From Isoetes taiwanensis (lineage: Eukaryota > Streptophyta > Lycopodiopsida > Isoetales > Isoetaceae), in the NCBI GenBank assembly GCA_021234155.1, contig JAJEKV010000054.1:3767962-3831961 (forward strand): DNA of 64,000 nucleotides. The letters run 5' to 3'. Every line of letters begins with the position of its first letter. The stretch's first letter is position 1. The notes under the pieces are model-generated. The model had not been told where the DNA came from. It saw nothing but the letters and a program-made list of their open reading frames with translations, and made no database searches. Shown piece by piece: positions 1 to 10,504 of the stretch. The position numbers were made by a program, and so were the translations under genes.

Positions 1-565
1 GGGGATCGTGAGACGTTCCCTAGCTGAAACCCTTGACTCGACACCGGGTAATCGAGTACAAGGTAGCACTTGATCATGGGCGATGATAGGATCATCTTAA
101 ATGGTCCTTAAGCTCAAATCCGAAAGGGCCATGATCGAGTGCAAGGTAGTAGGGTAACCTTGAGCTAGTAGTTCGGCTCAAGGAGGTAGGTAAGGGGGGT
201 GGTCCCCAAAAACCACAATTATTAACTAAACTAACGTAATGTGCTACTCGTGCAGGCAAGTGAGAAGCAAGCATCGCGGAGGGGCGCCTTACGAGAAGAT
301 GGGGGAACCATGATTTAGAGCTAAATTATGAACCCTAACAACTCTTATAGTAATGTTTTGATTTATTATAGGGAGTAACCTTGTTAAGGCTATATAATTT
401 TGTATAAGTACAAATATAGCCTAATTTTTGACAAGTTAACTGTTTAATAGGAAGTTGATCATTTAAATTAAATTAAAGTTGCATACTTATGTTGTTTTGC
501 AGGGATAGTGCAGGTTCGTCACCTTAGCGCAATGCTGAGGACAGCATTGTCCTAGGGGGGGAGAA

Positions 566-2210
566 TGTGACGTTCCAGGGGAATATACGCCATAAATACG
601 TATATTCCTGGACTCGTCACTATACAAGTCTAACCTTGTAGCCTTGTATACCTTAAGAAGTGGCATGGGTGCACACCTAAGTTAAATGCTTAACTTAGAT
701 AACCTTAGGATAAGGCCCATTTCCACATGGCCTTATCCTATTGGGCAAACCGCCACACGGCCCCACCCCATTGGTGCCACGTGACATCCCATGTGGACCC
801 TAACCTATATTGGCCCAAACCCTAACCCTAGGCCTCTTTCCTGACCCTAGCACCTGGAGACTCATCTAAGCACTCAAAACCCCGTTTCGAGCATCCTTCG
901 TCATAGCATAGCCTGGTGTAGCAGCCCCCGAAGTGTGTGCACGATCTTGGAGGGAGCACGGCTTTGACCACGTCAAGGAGCATGGAGACACCAGGATTGG
1001 GAGGGAGTGCTTCTGGAGCAGGTAGGTGGAGTAGAGTTCATAGTAGTTCATCTGGAAGTTAGCACTCCAGATGGGTCTGTATGTTGTATCTAGAATAGAG
1101 CCATCCTAGAACCCTTGTTGAACATCTTGAACCCTAATCAAGGAACTCTAACTGTAAGTTAGATATGTATGATCAGGTTAAGATGTTCTTATGATGTTTA
1201 CCATGATATGATGGGATGTGATGATGGTTGATCATGTTTGCTCCTCTTGTATTGGGAAGGGGGGTAGAGACCTAGTAGCCTTACTTAGTAATGCTCCTAG
1301 TTAGACCCTTTAGTCATATTAGTATGCGGCCTGTGCATAAGAGCCCACCGGGCTATGGGGGTTATGATGTGACTCAGCACTGCACAACGGGGCTAGAGGC
1401 AATACGGAGGGAGGATCCTTGCTGAGCGTGGCTACTAGGGATCCCATAGCGGGCTAGGCCTATGGTCGGTCACTTTGTGTGGGCCGGGCATGGGTTCGAC
1501 ACCTCCTGGGGCAATGGTGTCGCCCTGCCTCTCAAGAGTTGCAAGTGTCGGCTTGGCTCCTGTTTTGGGGGGTTAAGTCGGGTACGAATCGTGTATCGCC
1601 ACGATTCTCTAGCTGCCTGTGGAACCTCTAGACCCTGGGAAGGGGAGATGCAACCCTTCCTGCCTCAACGGACCGGGGAGATGCAACCTGGAGTAGTCCC
1701 GATGGGTGATGCCATGGGATTACGTATCCGGAAGGCTAGAGTCATGCCAGAGCCCGATCTATCTCATTCTGCAAAGTATGCACAGGAGGGGCGGATGGAG
1801 TGGTCAACCCTAGCCATTGTCTATAGCCAGCCCCGCCATTGTTATGACTCGGTCTGCTCTATCTTGAGGCCTAGCCAGTCAGTCATCCTCCTTATGAGTC
1901 GGAGCCATGGGTAGGAGCTCTCATGTTTTATGGCATATGTTTATCTTCTTTGTAGTTACGGATATGTGGATGAGCTACCCTTCGAGGTAGTATGATGTGT
2001 TGTTATTGCTAGTTCTGACGTTGTTTATGCTTCCGCTGTGATAGGAGCCCATAGGAGAAGGGCGCGCAAGACACCTTCGTGTCCCCTTTCCGCACTAAGG
2101 TGATCCCAGAGTGCAGGATAGACGGAGGGCCCGTGCGGTCGGAGGACCGGATGGGGGATTTCCTACGGAGTGTACGGCCGGGAGCCGTATATTTTGTAGG
2201 GAGCGTCACA
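566..2210 (+). repeat. LTR of family-B Ty3 element (1645 bp)
   Basis: The sequence begins TGTGACGTTCC and ends GAGCGTCACA. It is collinear with the LTRs at 32721-34359 and 44269-45913. It is more diverged from those two than they are from each other, so this copy is an older insertion or a different subfamily. Confidence 0.9.
805..825 (+). promoter_or_regulatory. LTR promoter: TATA-like box followed by telo-box
   Basis: CTATATT (805-811) is followed by AAACCCTAA (817-825). The same pair occurs at the equivalent place in the two LTRs of the complete family-B element. AAACCCTAA is the plant telo-box, common near transcription starts. That the LTR start site lies just downstream is inferred. 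Confidence 0.5.
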
Positions 2211-2316
2211 TGTAGGCACCCCCAAGAAAACTCGCAGAGGTGCCTTTGTTTACCAATTGATATCCAAGTTGGCTTGATCTTATTTGATAGTAATAATGAT
2301 TGTTATATTTATGTAG

Positions 2317-3405
2317 CTGGTGAACCTGGAGATGAAGATGTTGACATTGATGATGATATGCCGACAACCAATTTTCCACCTTTGGTAATAGACAAAGATG
2401 CAGGTGTTGATCACAGCAAATCGAGTGGCTCTTCCAGTTCAAGTAGTAGTTCTGGATCATCTTCTAGTAATATCATCTTTTTTTGGCTATTGTGAATAAA
2501 TAGTTTGAATGTAGATGCATGCTCTTTACCAGTACAAGGTAACTTATCATGCTAAAAATCACAGAAAATGATTCTGGGAGTTCTTCTGGAAGCAAATCTG
2601 ATGCTGAGGATGCGAAGAATGCTGATGCCAATAAGATGTCTCATGAAAAGGTATATGTTGTACTCGACTCACGTTGGTTCACTTGTTGTACATGAGAATG
2701 TTGCTTGTGTGCTTGTTGGGGGCAATGGGTTTTGTCTTTTGATGGCACTCTGCACGCATGGAACAACCATTTGCTTTTTGCATTAGTTGCTAATGTAGCT
2801 GCATATATAATTTTCATTTGTAGCTGCATCTGTTTATCTTATATTTTCATGAAATGCTGTAGGTATAGTTGTTTATTGTTAGAGGAAGTCCTCTGTATAT
2901 TTTTTAAGTTACTATGGAGGAGGCTGAAAGTGCCCTTCCTTTGCAGAATGTTCGTCCCCACCGCTGCAGGAACCTGTGGTTTCAGGTGCTGTCTGGGATA
3001 GCAAGGGCAGCCCAGCTTTCAAGAACGGCGCTGCAAAAAGTGTGTGCCTATACAACACAATTTACATTTTGTTGAGCCCTATTTCATGGTTGTATCAATC
3101 TTTTATATTTGCAAGTAACTTCTCTAACACCATAAACATTTCAATGTATTCTCATTTTTTGCTCCATACTTGTCCAGGAGAAGAAGATACAGATGGTCAT
3201 ATGGAACAAAGTGAAATTTCATTGTGCCCCAGGTACCTTATAGTTTAGAAGTGTTCCAAAATTGCACTGTATTTCTTTCCTATCTCCGTGAAGTGCAGCA
3301 AGAGAAGAAGAAAGGCACATTTCTCCAGACAAAAATCTGCGTGTTACTCTTCTCAAGGGACGTTTTGTTGATACCATTTTGAAGGCCTGGGAGAAGACAT
3401 TTAAA
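2317..3405 (+). CDS. GTE-like BET bromodomain protein, C-terminal exons only (partial)
   Basis: Five exon-like blocks are visible: 2317-2466, 2565-2650, 2947-3039, 3178-3232 and 3303-3405, with AG acceptors and GT donors. Phases agree from block 1 to 2 and from 3 through 5; the join of 2 to 3 does not fit as drawn, so an exon or boundary may be missed. Block 1 encodes PGDEDVDIDDDMP followed by a long serine run. Block 2 continues with an acidic SDAEDA segment. Block 5 encodes ISPDKNLRVTLLKGRFVDTI and LKAWEKTFK. This order (acidic/Ser-rich segment, then an SPDK...RFADTILKA-type helix) is typical of plant GTE8/10/12 proteins, acetyl-histone readers in the nucleus. No bromodomain is present upstream, where the family-B LTR lies. 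It could be a gene with a retroelement in an intron, or a pseudogene piece. Confidence 0.6.
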
Positions 3406-5251
3406 GTTAGTATAAGGGAAATATTTTTCAGTATTTGGGAATATTATTTCCTTTATGTGGCAATGCTAGCTGCTTGTCTAAACTTTCATGAACATGCTGT
3501 TTGATTAAGCACTAACTCATTCCCAATTCCAACTGCATAAAATCATGGCCAATAATATCACCATTCAATTGCACCTAATATAGTCAATGTGCTTCCAAGA
3601 ACAGCTCCAGCACATATTAGAGAAGATCAAGCAGGCAATAGATGGTATACATCTAGAAATGCATGTTGTAGGCAACTTCAAAATCTGGTGAACTCTAATT
3701 TATTCTTATTACTATTGTGGAAGTCTTTATAATCAATTTTGATGGAGTTTAAAAAGTTCTACAATTGTGCATATGGTCCTAGATTGATCCTTATTTTGGC
3801 CAAAGAATGATATGGGATGAATCATAAAGCTAGAGCACACTTGCAATAGTATTATTTGGTGGCTTTCCGGTGTATAAGGAATATGTCTTATCTCAAAGGC
3901 AATATTTATAGCACACCATGTATTTGCTGGCTCATTATTCTTAATTCTTGTGATAAATACAAATCAATATCAATTGGGTGCAATGAAAGTAAATATGTTC
4001 AGAAGAAAAAGAATGTGAAGATCAGAATATGAATAGGGCTTAATAAAGCTAGTATGATTGCAACTCGCTTTAGATGTTCTAAAAACACCTGATTCACATC
4101 AAGAAAATAGGATATTTGGCAACAAATTACATTTCGATGACAACTCAAAGGTTGAATGCGTCCTAGATAATCTGCTCACGGTTAAATGGGTCATGCCAGA
4201 TCTGCCAAGCCAGTGAGATCAGGGAATCAAGATCACGGCGAATAGCAACAATTCCATCCAATTGAAAAGTGGGTGGGTCATGCCAGGAGATTATGAAGAC
4301 TATCAAGAATAACAATCATTATAGAGCCTGCATAAAAGTACTAGTCTTGCAAAGTGGTTGCAAAAAGGGCACAGAGCTGGAACATACTCTAGACCATAAA
4401 ATTCACACAACGATGAATGAACACAAGGATGCTATAAGATAAAGATTACACAATGACATTTAGTTCAATAGAGGAATTACCTTCAACAGGTTTGAAGTTT
4501 GGAGCCACGAGGTTGACGGATGATGATCGATGCTTCAATCTCTTCGCACACCTTTGAATGCTTTGATAACCCACTCCTTTAAACACCCAATACTTTGCAT
4601 TTTACGGAAAAGGTGCCTTTACATACCCAATACCTTGCATTTTACGAAAGTTCCAAAAAGGCAGAAAACCATGTTTTGCCATATATAAAAATTGTGGAGG
4701 AGCGAGCTTTCCAACCATCAACAAGCAAACCTCCATTGCTTGTCGTCCTTAACCTGCATTGCATGTCCTCGTCCCTTTCAGATCCCATTAACCAGTGTCA
4801 CAGTGCAAATGGCATCATCCAGTGGGTTGACATGCCCAATCCGAAGTCAACAAAAACGATCCAAAAATCAACTTACTTGTTCGCTGCTCCTGGAAATGAG
4901 ATACATGTGCTCATTCTAATACAATACGGGAACTTGCTACGGCCAACATCCAACAGTTACAAGGCATTGAATGTGGACGTCATGGACTAGCATGCAATGC
5001 ACACAATCACGGTAACTGCTGACGAATAATGGGGCGTGGAATTGCAGACCATGTTGAGACCAGGCTTTTGAGTCTCTATACGTAATTTTGGTGTAAGAAA
5101 AAGAAATTCATTGTACATGTTTGGAGATTGTGTGAACACCATAAAGATTCTAAGGAACACCGAGGTGACATCCATTGAAGGGCCTGGACTTCTGCCTTTC
5201 TTATTGCCCACAGATGGTGCAAACATACGGTCACTGTTAAGCGCGACCTAG
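3406..5251. other. No gene recognised; possible intron or intergenic DNA
   Basis: AT-rich sequence without a recognisable domain. An open frame at 4595-4990 (131 codons) has no family resemblance I can name. A short imperfect tandem repeat lies near 4582-4650 (ACCCAATAC.TTGCATTTTACG, twice). The stretch could hold introns of the GTE-like or the following OB-fold gene. Confidence 0.4.
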
Positions 5252-5902
5252 GACCAACCCATATACGTCAACCTGCTAGTTGTTATTATCGGGGTCAAAG
5301 AACATGCGATGTTCCCTTGTTTGCTAGTCGCAGATGGGTGCGGCGAAAAGGATGTTGCAGAATTGAAGTTCTGGCCTGAACATGCACATGTGTTTGACAA
5401 GCTCTCAAATGCTTGTTTCTTTTAGGGCGTAAACCCATTGTCTTATTCAAGACCCTGAAGGCTAGTACATTCTGTGGCCAGACTAAGCCAAAATTGTCCT
5501 CACTTGTCACCTTCTTTGGTACAACTTTCTACTAATCAAACATTTCTGGATGTGCATATCTCAGGCACATTGAGATTGAATATAACTGGCGACAACAAGG
5601 TCGTAAAGACGTGCAATGCTTGCAATAAGGTAGTGTCAGACAGTCTCTGCGACAAGTGCGGGAAGGACGACATGACGGAAGAGTTAACACTGTTCGGCGA
5701 CATTGACACTGCATCCAAGTCGCTACATGTCACAATGGTAGGAGCATTGCTTGACAAATTTTTTGGTTATCCATTAGGAGGCGCATTAGCTACAATGAAG
5801 GCAGATCCTCGATCATTGCACCAAAGCGTACTGAAGAACAGGTGTAAATGCACGTTCGAACTCAACCAGAGACTTCAAATCATTGCATTCGACAGGGCCT
5901 AG
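5252..5902 (+). CDS. OB-fold / zinc-ribbon protein resembling RPA1 C-terminus or MEIOB (partial, exons uncertain)
   Basis: Two coding-like blocks follow each other. The first (about 5252-5437) reads like an OB-fold strand set: YVNLLVVIIGVKEH, then LLVADGCGEKDVAELKFW. The second (about 5550-5902, ending in a stop) holds a four-cysteine zinc ribbon, CNAC-x11-CDKC, followed by a segment with LHVTMVGALLDKFFGYP. That is the arrangement of the C-terminal DNA-binding OB fold of RPA1 and its relatives such as MEIOB, which bind single-stranded DNA in replication, repair or meiotic recombination. A pyrimidine-rich tract with AG at about 5423-5441 suggests a 3' splice site between the blocks. The rest of the gene is not recognised, so it may be a fragment. 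Family assignment rests on pattern only. Confidence 0.4.
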
Positions 5903-5905
5903 GCT

Positions 5906-7691
5906 CGGAACCCGACCCATAATTATTGAGCAACAAAAGACATGCCTTTGCATTTTTTAATAGCTTTACTTTACTTGCAACTTCTATGTATTTCATGCTA
6001 TTAAATTTTTAGCAACCTTCTTCGATTTATAATATCGAGTTCTTCTCCCCCCCCCATTTCTCTATTTGGATTCTTCATACATTGTTTCTTATGTTTCTAA
6101 GAATCCGACGATTCCACTATCTATGTCACATGGTTCTCCATTCACATGATGCAATAAATGTAACTAGGACTCACTTTCATGCATTTATCGTCTGCAAAAT
6201 GGCTATCGTTCCTGGGGGGACACTGAGAGAGGGAGGGAGGGAGGGAGGGACAGAGAGATCTTCATTTAGCTATGGAGACGGGGATTCTTAGTATATGTGT
6301 TGCATACATCTTGCATTTTCAGTCTGCGATCATTGGGTTTTACTTCTTCTTGCGAGGTTTGGAGTTAGGCTATGCATCAATGTTCTTTTCCTCTACAAAT
6401 CTGCTCCTAAGATGTTTGAAGCTCTCTGTGACAAAAAACCGATCAGAGATCTTCAAGGAGTTCTCTCATTTCTATCCTAAGGAAACATGTATTTCCATTC
6501 TGTGCTCTATTAGACTTGTCCTTATGCTTCTGCAATACTTCTTCCATACCGAACACCAAAGATTTCTTCAAGCCAATTCCCATGAAGTCATGGTATCAAG
6601 TATTCCATTGTCTTGAAGTAGCAATTTGAATTGATTGTCAAAACTGACTTTGAACTATGATCTAAGCCACTTCACCCTTCGACCAAGGAAGGCAACCTGC
6701 CGTGCGCAGCACCTTGTTTCATTTAGCTCATAAAAGAATTCACCTATTTAGTGTGTGTTTCCTTAGCTTCTTCCGAACCTGACTTCGCCTGGTCAAGTGC
6801 GCCGGCATTTTATGTGGCTTGTTTTTGTGAAGTAGAGTTCGTGACTCTAGGCACGGCCACATGACCTTTTTATAGTACCCCCTTCCCTCTTTTCAAATTT
6901 AGGGGTGGAGGCCCCCCACTTTAACGCAGAGGTCGTATCACCGGCAGCAGCTCGTATCACCGGCAGCAGCCTGGCCAGGGTCGCCCAGCGGGACATCTTC
7001 ATTTTACAGCACCCCCCCACCTGATGTGGCACAGATCCAGACCACACAATCTGGACATCAAGGGCTAGGATAATGCCACCAGAAGGGTAGCCCCCCCTTC
7101 TGAGAGCCCAAGGCGATTCCTGGGCCACGTAGGCGCCCTGGCTTAAGTCCAGGACGTTTTTGGGCTCATGGAAACAGGGCCTTAAGGGCGGGCAACGTGA
7201 TCGATTTGGCGATTGGAACCTTAAAGGAAGTACGTTACCAGATAGGTATGGGCATTTTGTAAAAGGCAAAGGAGACGGAAATAGCTGCGGTGAAGTGGAC
7301 GTGGTAAGGTAAGGAGCAATGCTAGGTAATGCAGAGCTAGGACAAAAGATTGAAAATACCTGAAGCTTTGAGCTGGAAAAAGCTTCATTACTTCCAAGTT
7401 GCTGTTTGTGCAAGAATTGCAGAAATCAATCGAATGGCACAACAGCGGATCCTTTCCTTTATTATCTAAGTTTCAAGGTTAGATACCATAACTGCAAGCA
7501 TTTCGATTTCAATACGAAAATCTTAAAGCCTCTTAAAATGGCAGTTTATATTTAAGCATATATCTCCTGCATTTCAATGTTCGACTGAATTTGAAGTCGA
7601 GCACTAAAACACACGAGATTATTCAGTCTCTTGATTTGGGTATGCTAATTTAAGGTTCCGTAGTCATTCTGAAAATGCTGGCTTTCATTTG
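5906..7691. other. Intergenic stretch with short GGGA repeat; no gene recognised
   Basis: A (GGGA)n microsatellite lies at about 6230-6250. A GC-richer block (about 6860-7200) contains a short direct repeat (CGTATCACCGGCAGCAGC, twice, 6944-6970). An open frame on the minus strand across that block looks like low-complexity shadow coding. The last 200 bp should contain the promoter and 5' UTR of the PPR gene, but no convincing TATA box was found. Confidence 0.4.
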
Positions 7692-9320
7692 ATGAAGGCC
7701 GCTGTATCATGTTCATGGAAAAGTCAAGTGAGAATCTTACAGTGGCTATCGTCATATGGTGGTGGGTGTTTCAACAACGTTGTTGCAAATGCAGGAAACA
7801 GAAATTATCAATTAGCTGCAGGACAGTGCAAAGACTTGAACATATCTAGACTTGCCTCTATTTTGCGCCAGTGTGCCAGTGAATTTGACCTTAAGCGTGG
7901 AAAATGGACTCATGATTACATCATAAAAAATGGTCTTCAGAAAGATAGATTCATAAGTAATCTGTTGATTCAAATGTATGGTAGATGTGGGGCTGTTCAT
8001 GAAGCAAAGAAAGTTTTTGATGCCATGAAAAACCATAATAACTTCAGTTGGAATATAATGTTGACGGCTTACACTCAACTGGGTCACCTTAATGAGGCTC
8101 TTCTACTCTTTCGACAAATGCCAGAGCCAGATCTCATATCTTGGACTTCTATGATTGCAGCCTTTTCCCAAAGGGGTTTTCTAGAAAGGGCTTATGAATT
8201 TTTTGAGCAAATGCCAGAGAGAAATGTTGTATCTTGGACAGCAATGATCTCAGGTTATGCCAAAAATGGACAATTAGATGAAGCTCTCAGATTTTTTCAA
8301 CAAATGCCTCAACGAAATGTGGTATCATGGAATGCTATGATTGAGGGCTATATGCAGCATGGACAACTTGATGAGGCCACCAAACTTTTCCAAAAAATGC
8401 CTGAGAAGAATGTTGTTTCTTGGACCATAATGATATCAGGTTATGCACGTCATGGACGTCTCAAAGAAGCACATGAACTCTTCAGACGAATGCCTACCCG
8501 AAACACTGTTGCATGGACTGCCATCATTTCGGGCTATGCGCAACAAGGGGACCTCAAAGAGGTCCTTGAGCTATTTCAGCAAATGCAGTTGGAAGGTCTA
8601 AGGCCAGACAAAGTAACCTTTGTAAGTATTCTTGATGCCTGTGCCAGTAACACAGCACTAGCTGAAGGAATTTGGATTTACAATCTAATCCAGGCCCATG
8701 GTTTTGAAGCGGATGTTGTTGTACAAACCGCTCTTATTAATTTGTATGCTAAATGTGGAAAGCTTGAGGATGCCCATAGAATGTTTGACAAGATGCCTCT
8801 TAGGACTGCAGTTTCATGGACTACCATGATTGTAGGATATGCCCAGCATGGATATGGAAAGCAAGTTCTTCATATGCTCCAACAAGCACAACTTGAGGGC
8901 ATTCGACTTGACGAATTTGCTTTATGTAGCATTCTTTCTGCCTGTAGCCATACTGGTCTATTAAATGAAGGTTGTCATATATTGTTTTCCATGAAGGACT
9001 GTCATGTAGTAGTGCCAATAGTCGAGCATTTCAATTGTATTATTGACATGCTTGGTCGAGTAGAATGGCTGGAAGAGTCAGAGATAATAGTTCTTCATAT
9101 GCCACTGGAGCCTGGTGTGTCCACTTGGACAACATTGCTTGGGACATGTAGAATTTTCAATGATATTGAAAGAGGCAAACGAGCGGCGTCGCGAGTGTCG
9201 GAATTATCTCCCAGAAACTCAGCTTCCTATGTTTTGTTATCAAATATATATGCTTCTACTGGTTCTTTTCACAGAGTACCATCTCAATGCAGTAAAATGA
9301 ACAGGACTGGAATGGATTGA
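7692..9320 (+). CDS. PLS-class pentatricopeptide repeat (PPR) protein with E-type C-terminus
   Basis: An intact 542-codon frame without introns; the first ATG in frame is 7692. About residues 1-48 are rich in basic residues and poor in acidic ones, compatible with an organelle transit peptide. From about residue 50 there are some 12 PPR motifs. Motifs from residue 85 onward include a run of 31-residue S motifs of the form NVVSWTAMISGYAKNGQLDEA...FFQQMP. L and P motifs with GLRPD and GIRLD ends follow, then an E1-like segment (STWTTLLGTCR) and an E2-like segment (YVLLSNIYASTG). PLS proteins bind organellar RNA and commonly specify C-to-U editing sites. The frame stops right after E2. Downstream to about 9570 the other frames keep faint E+/DYW-like words (KLKKAYGGW), so the editing domain seems to have decayed or been lost. 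Such proteins can act with a DYW partner in trans. It is the best-supported host gene here. Confidence 0.93.
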   Translation: MKAAVSCSWKSQVRILQWLSSYGGGCFNNVVANAGNRNYQLAAGQCKDLNISRLASILRQCASEFDLKRGKWTHDYIIKNGLQKDRFISNLLIQMYGRCGAVHEAKKVFDAMKNHNNFSWNIMLTAYTQLGHLNEALLLFRQMPEPDLISWTSMIAAFSQRGFLERAYEFFEQMPERNVVSWTAMISGYAKNGQLDEALRFFQQMPQRNVVSWNAMIEGYMQHGQLDEATKLFQKMPEKNVVSWTIMISGYARHGRLKEAHELFRRMPTRNTVAWTAIISGYAQQGDLKEVLELFQQMQLEGLRPDKVTFVSILDACASNTALAEGIWIYNLIQAHGFEADVVVQTALINLYAKCGKLEDAHRMFDKMPLRTAVSWTTMIVGYAQHGYGKQVLHMLQQAQLEGIRLDEFALCSILSACSHTGLLNEGCHILFSMKDCHVVVPIVEHFNCIIDMLGRVEWLEESEIIVLHMPLEPGVSTWTTLLGTCRIFNDIERGKRAASRVSELSPRNSASYVLLSNIYASTGSFHRVPSQCSKMNRTGMD

Positions 9321-9586
9321 ACATTACCTGATTTCCATCTGCTGTTAGACATAAAAGTTCGTGATGAGCAGAATTTCGGAGGATGACCACCTTCAGATTT
9401 CTTTGATGAGTCCATTTCTCTCACATGAAAAGCTTTTCTCTATTGTGATAAGCTCAAGAAAGCTTATGGAGGCTGGATTGTGCACATGCTTAAAATATAT
9501 TATTGGTGGTCTTTCTTGATGAGCCTGCTCTTTTTGTGGGAAGGCACTGTTCAAGTGAGGGACAATCTAAGCAACGTGAACCTTAA
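9321..9586 (+). pseudogene. Decayed E+/DYW extension downstream of the PPR gene
   Basis: After the stop at 9318-9320 the sequence still reads, in mixed frames, like the end of a PLS protein: IKVRDEQNFGG, FFDESISL and YCDKLKKAYGGW resemble the stretch between E2 and DYW. Several stops and frame changes interrupt it, and no HxE...CxxC deaminase signature was found. This is inferred from short word matches only. Confidence 0.35.
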
Positions 9587-9885
9587 CGTAAAAACAGGTT
9601 AGATAAAATTCTGCTTGCGCATCCAATAGCGCCATGCCACGTGGCACACATTCAAACCCTGAATGTAAGCCCTTTTTCTGAGTTTCTTCCTGCTGCGGCG
9701 TTTCTTGGCTGCTCCGGCAGTTTTACCAGCGATTCAGAAGATCTACCCTGCATTCTATGGAGTTTACCTGCGATTCTGAAGATCTACCCTGCATTCTACG
9801 GAGTTTACCTGCGATTCTGTAAGGGTTTTACTGCGATTCTGTAAGGGTTTTACTGTGGCAGAATTTTATCTAACCTATTTTCACG
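9587..9885. mobile_element. Small terminal-inverted-repeat element (MITE-like, about 299 bp)
   Basis: A 28-bp left arm (9587-9614) matches the reverse complement of 9858-9885 at about 25 of 28 positions; both arms contain GGTTAGATAAAATTCTGC on the outer-to-inner reading. The core holds two copies of a roughly 41-bp unit (about 9729-9811) and two copies of a 22-bp unit (about 9811-9855). No coding capacity. The superfamily is not assigned; a possible TAA flank on both sides is suggestive only. Confidence 0.6.
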
Positions 9886-9890
9886 TTTTA

Positions 9891-9990
9891 AGAATCACCT
9901 CTTACCTGTGATTCTGGTGTGTCAACGCCGCCTCTGCCTAACGGCGTCGGCAGCGTTTCCACACCAGAATCACAGGTAAGAGGTGATTCT
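9891..9990. repeat. Foldback with perfect 31-bp inverted arms
   Basis: 9891-9921 (AGAATCACCTCTTACCTGTG, then ATTCTGGTGTG) is the exact reverse complement of 9960-9990. The loop (9922-9959) is GC-rich. The bases just outside read TA on both sides, so TA may be the target duplication of a tiny foldback transposon. It directly abuts the element at 9587-9885. A hairpin RNA would form if it were transcribed. Confidence 0.85.
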
Positions 9991-10495
9991 TATATACAGA
10001 TAAACCCTCTGAACAAACTCTGAACAAAACTACTAAGGAGTGGCATTTATGGCATAAAGTAAGTTCCTGAAAAGATGTCTTGCCAAATGCCCAACTTCCA
10101 AGAGAACATGGATTATAACATTGGACTCGGGAAGAAAGTTGTTCTTCCTAAGCATATATAAGAACCAGCAACCAATGACAAAGTTGTTAACAATTTGCAA
10201 AATTACCTTCTTTTCAAGGCCTATTGCCCGCATGTGTACATGGATTACTTGATAGTGCCCCATTGAGGCAATGGGTTCTCCCCTTGAATACAAAACAAAG
10301 AGGTTACTATTTTTCCAAGAAGTCCATTTTTCCTATAAAATTGAGGGATGATGATAACATAGAAGTCGTTAACTCATAGGTTTATTCCCATTTTTGAATA
10401 GATTGAACCACTTTTGAATCCAAAATGGAAAGAAACACTTGGGCTACAAATGTTTGGCATGTGAACAATTTTAAGTTATACGAAAAAATGCATCA
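9991..10495. other. Intergenic, no feature recognised
   Basis: AT-rich sequence with no coding or repeat signal that I can support. Confidence 0.4.
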
Positions 10496-10504
10496 AACAT
10501 TTAA

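Larger units (their letters stand above)
1..2210 (+). mobile_element. 3' end of a Ty3 LTR retrotransposon, family B, cut by window edge
   Basis: Positions 1-565 match the non-coding tail of the complete element at 32721-45913 (its 43690-44268 part), and 566-2210 is its LTR. The internal part ends in a purine-rich run (553-565) just before the LTR, as expected for a polypurine tract. No coding domain of this copy lies inside the window. The element ends in TGTGAC...GTCACA termini like the other family-B LTRs. Its left end and therefore its target duplication cannot be seen. It lies directly beside the GTE-like exons at 2317, so it probably inserted into or next to that gene. Confidence 0.9.

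Noticed and set aside
1462-1914. 150-codon frame in the first LTR
   Set aside because: Lies in LTR sequence and is not kept in the two other family-B LTRs.
6847-7413. 188-codon minus-strand frame upstream of the PPR gene
   Set aside because: Low-complexity, Ser/Pro-rich read with no family resemblance; overlaps a short direct repeat.
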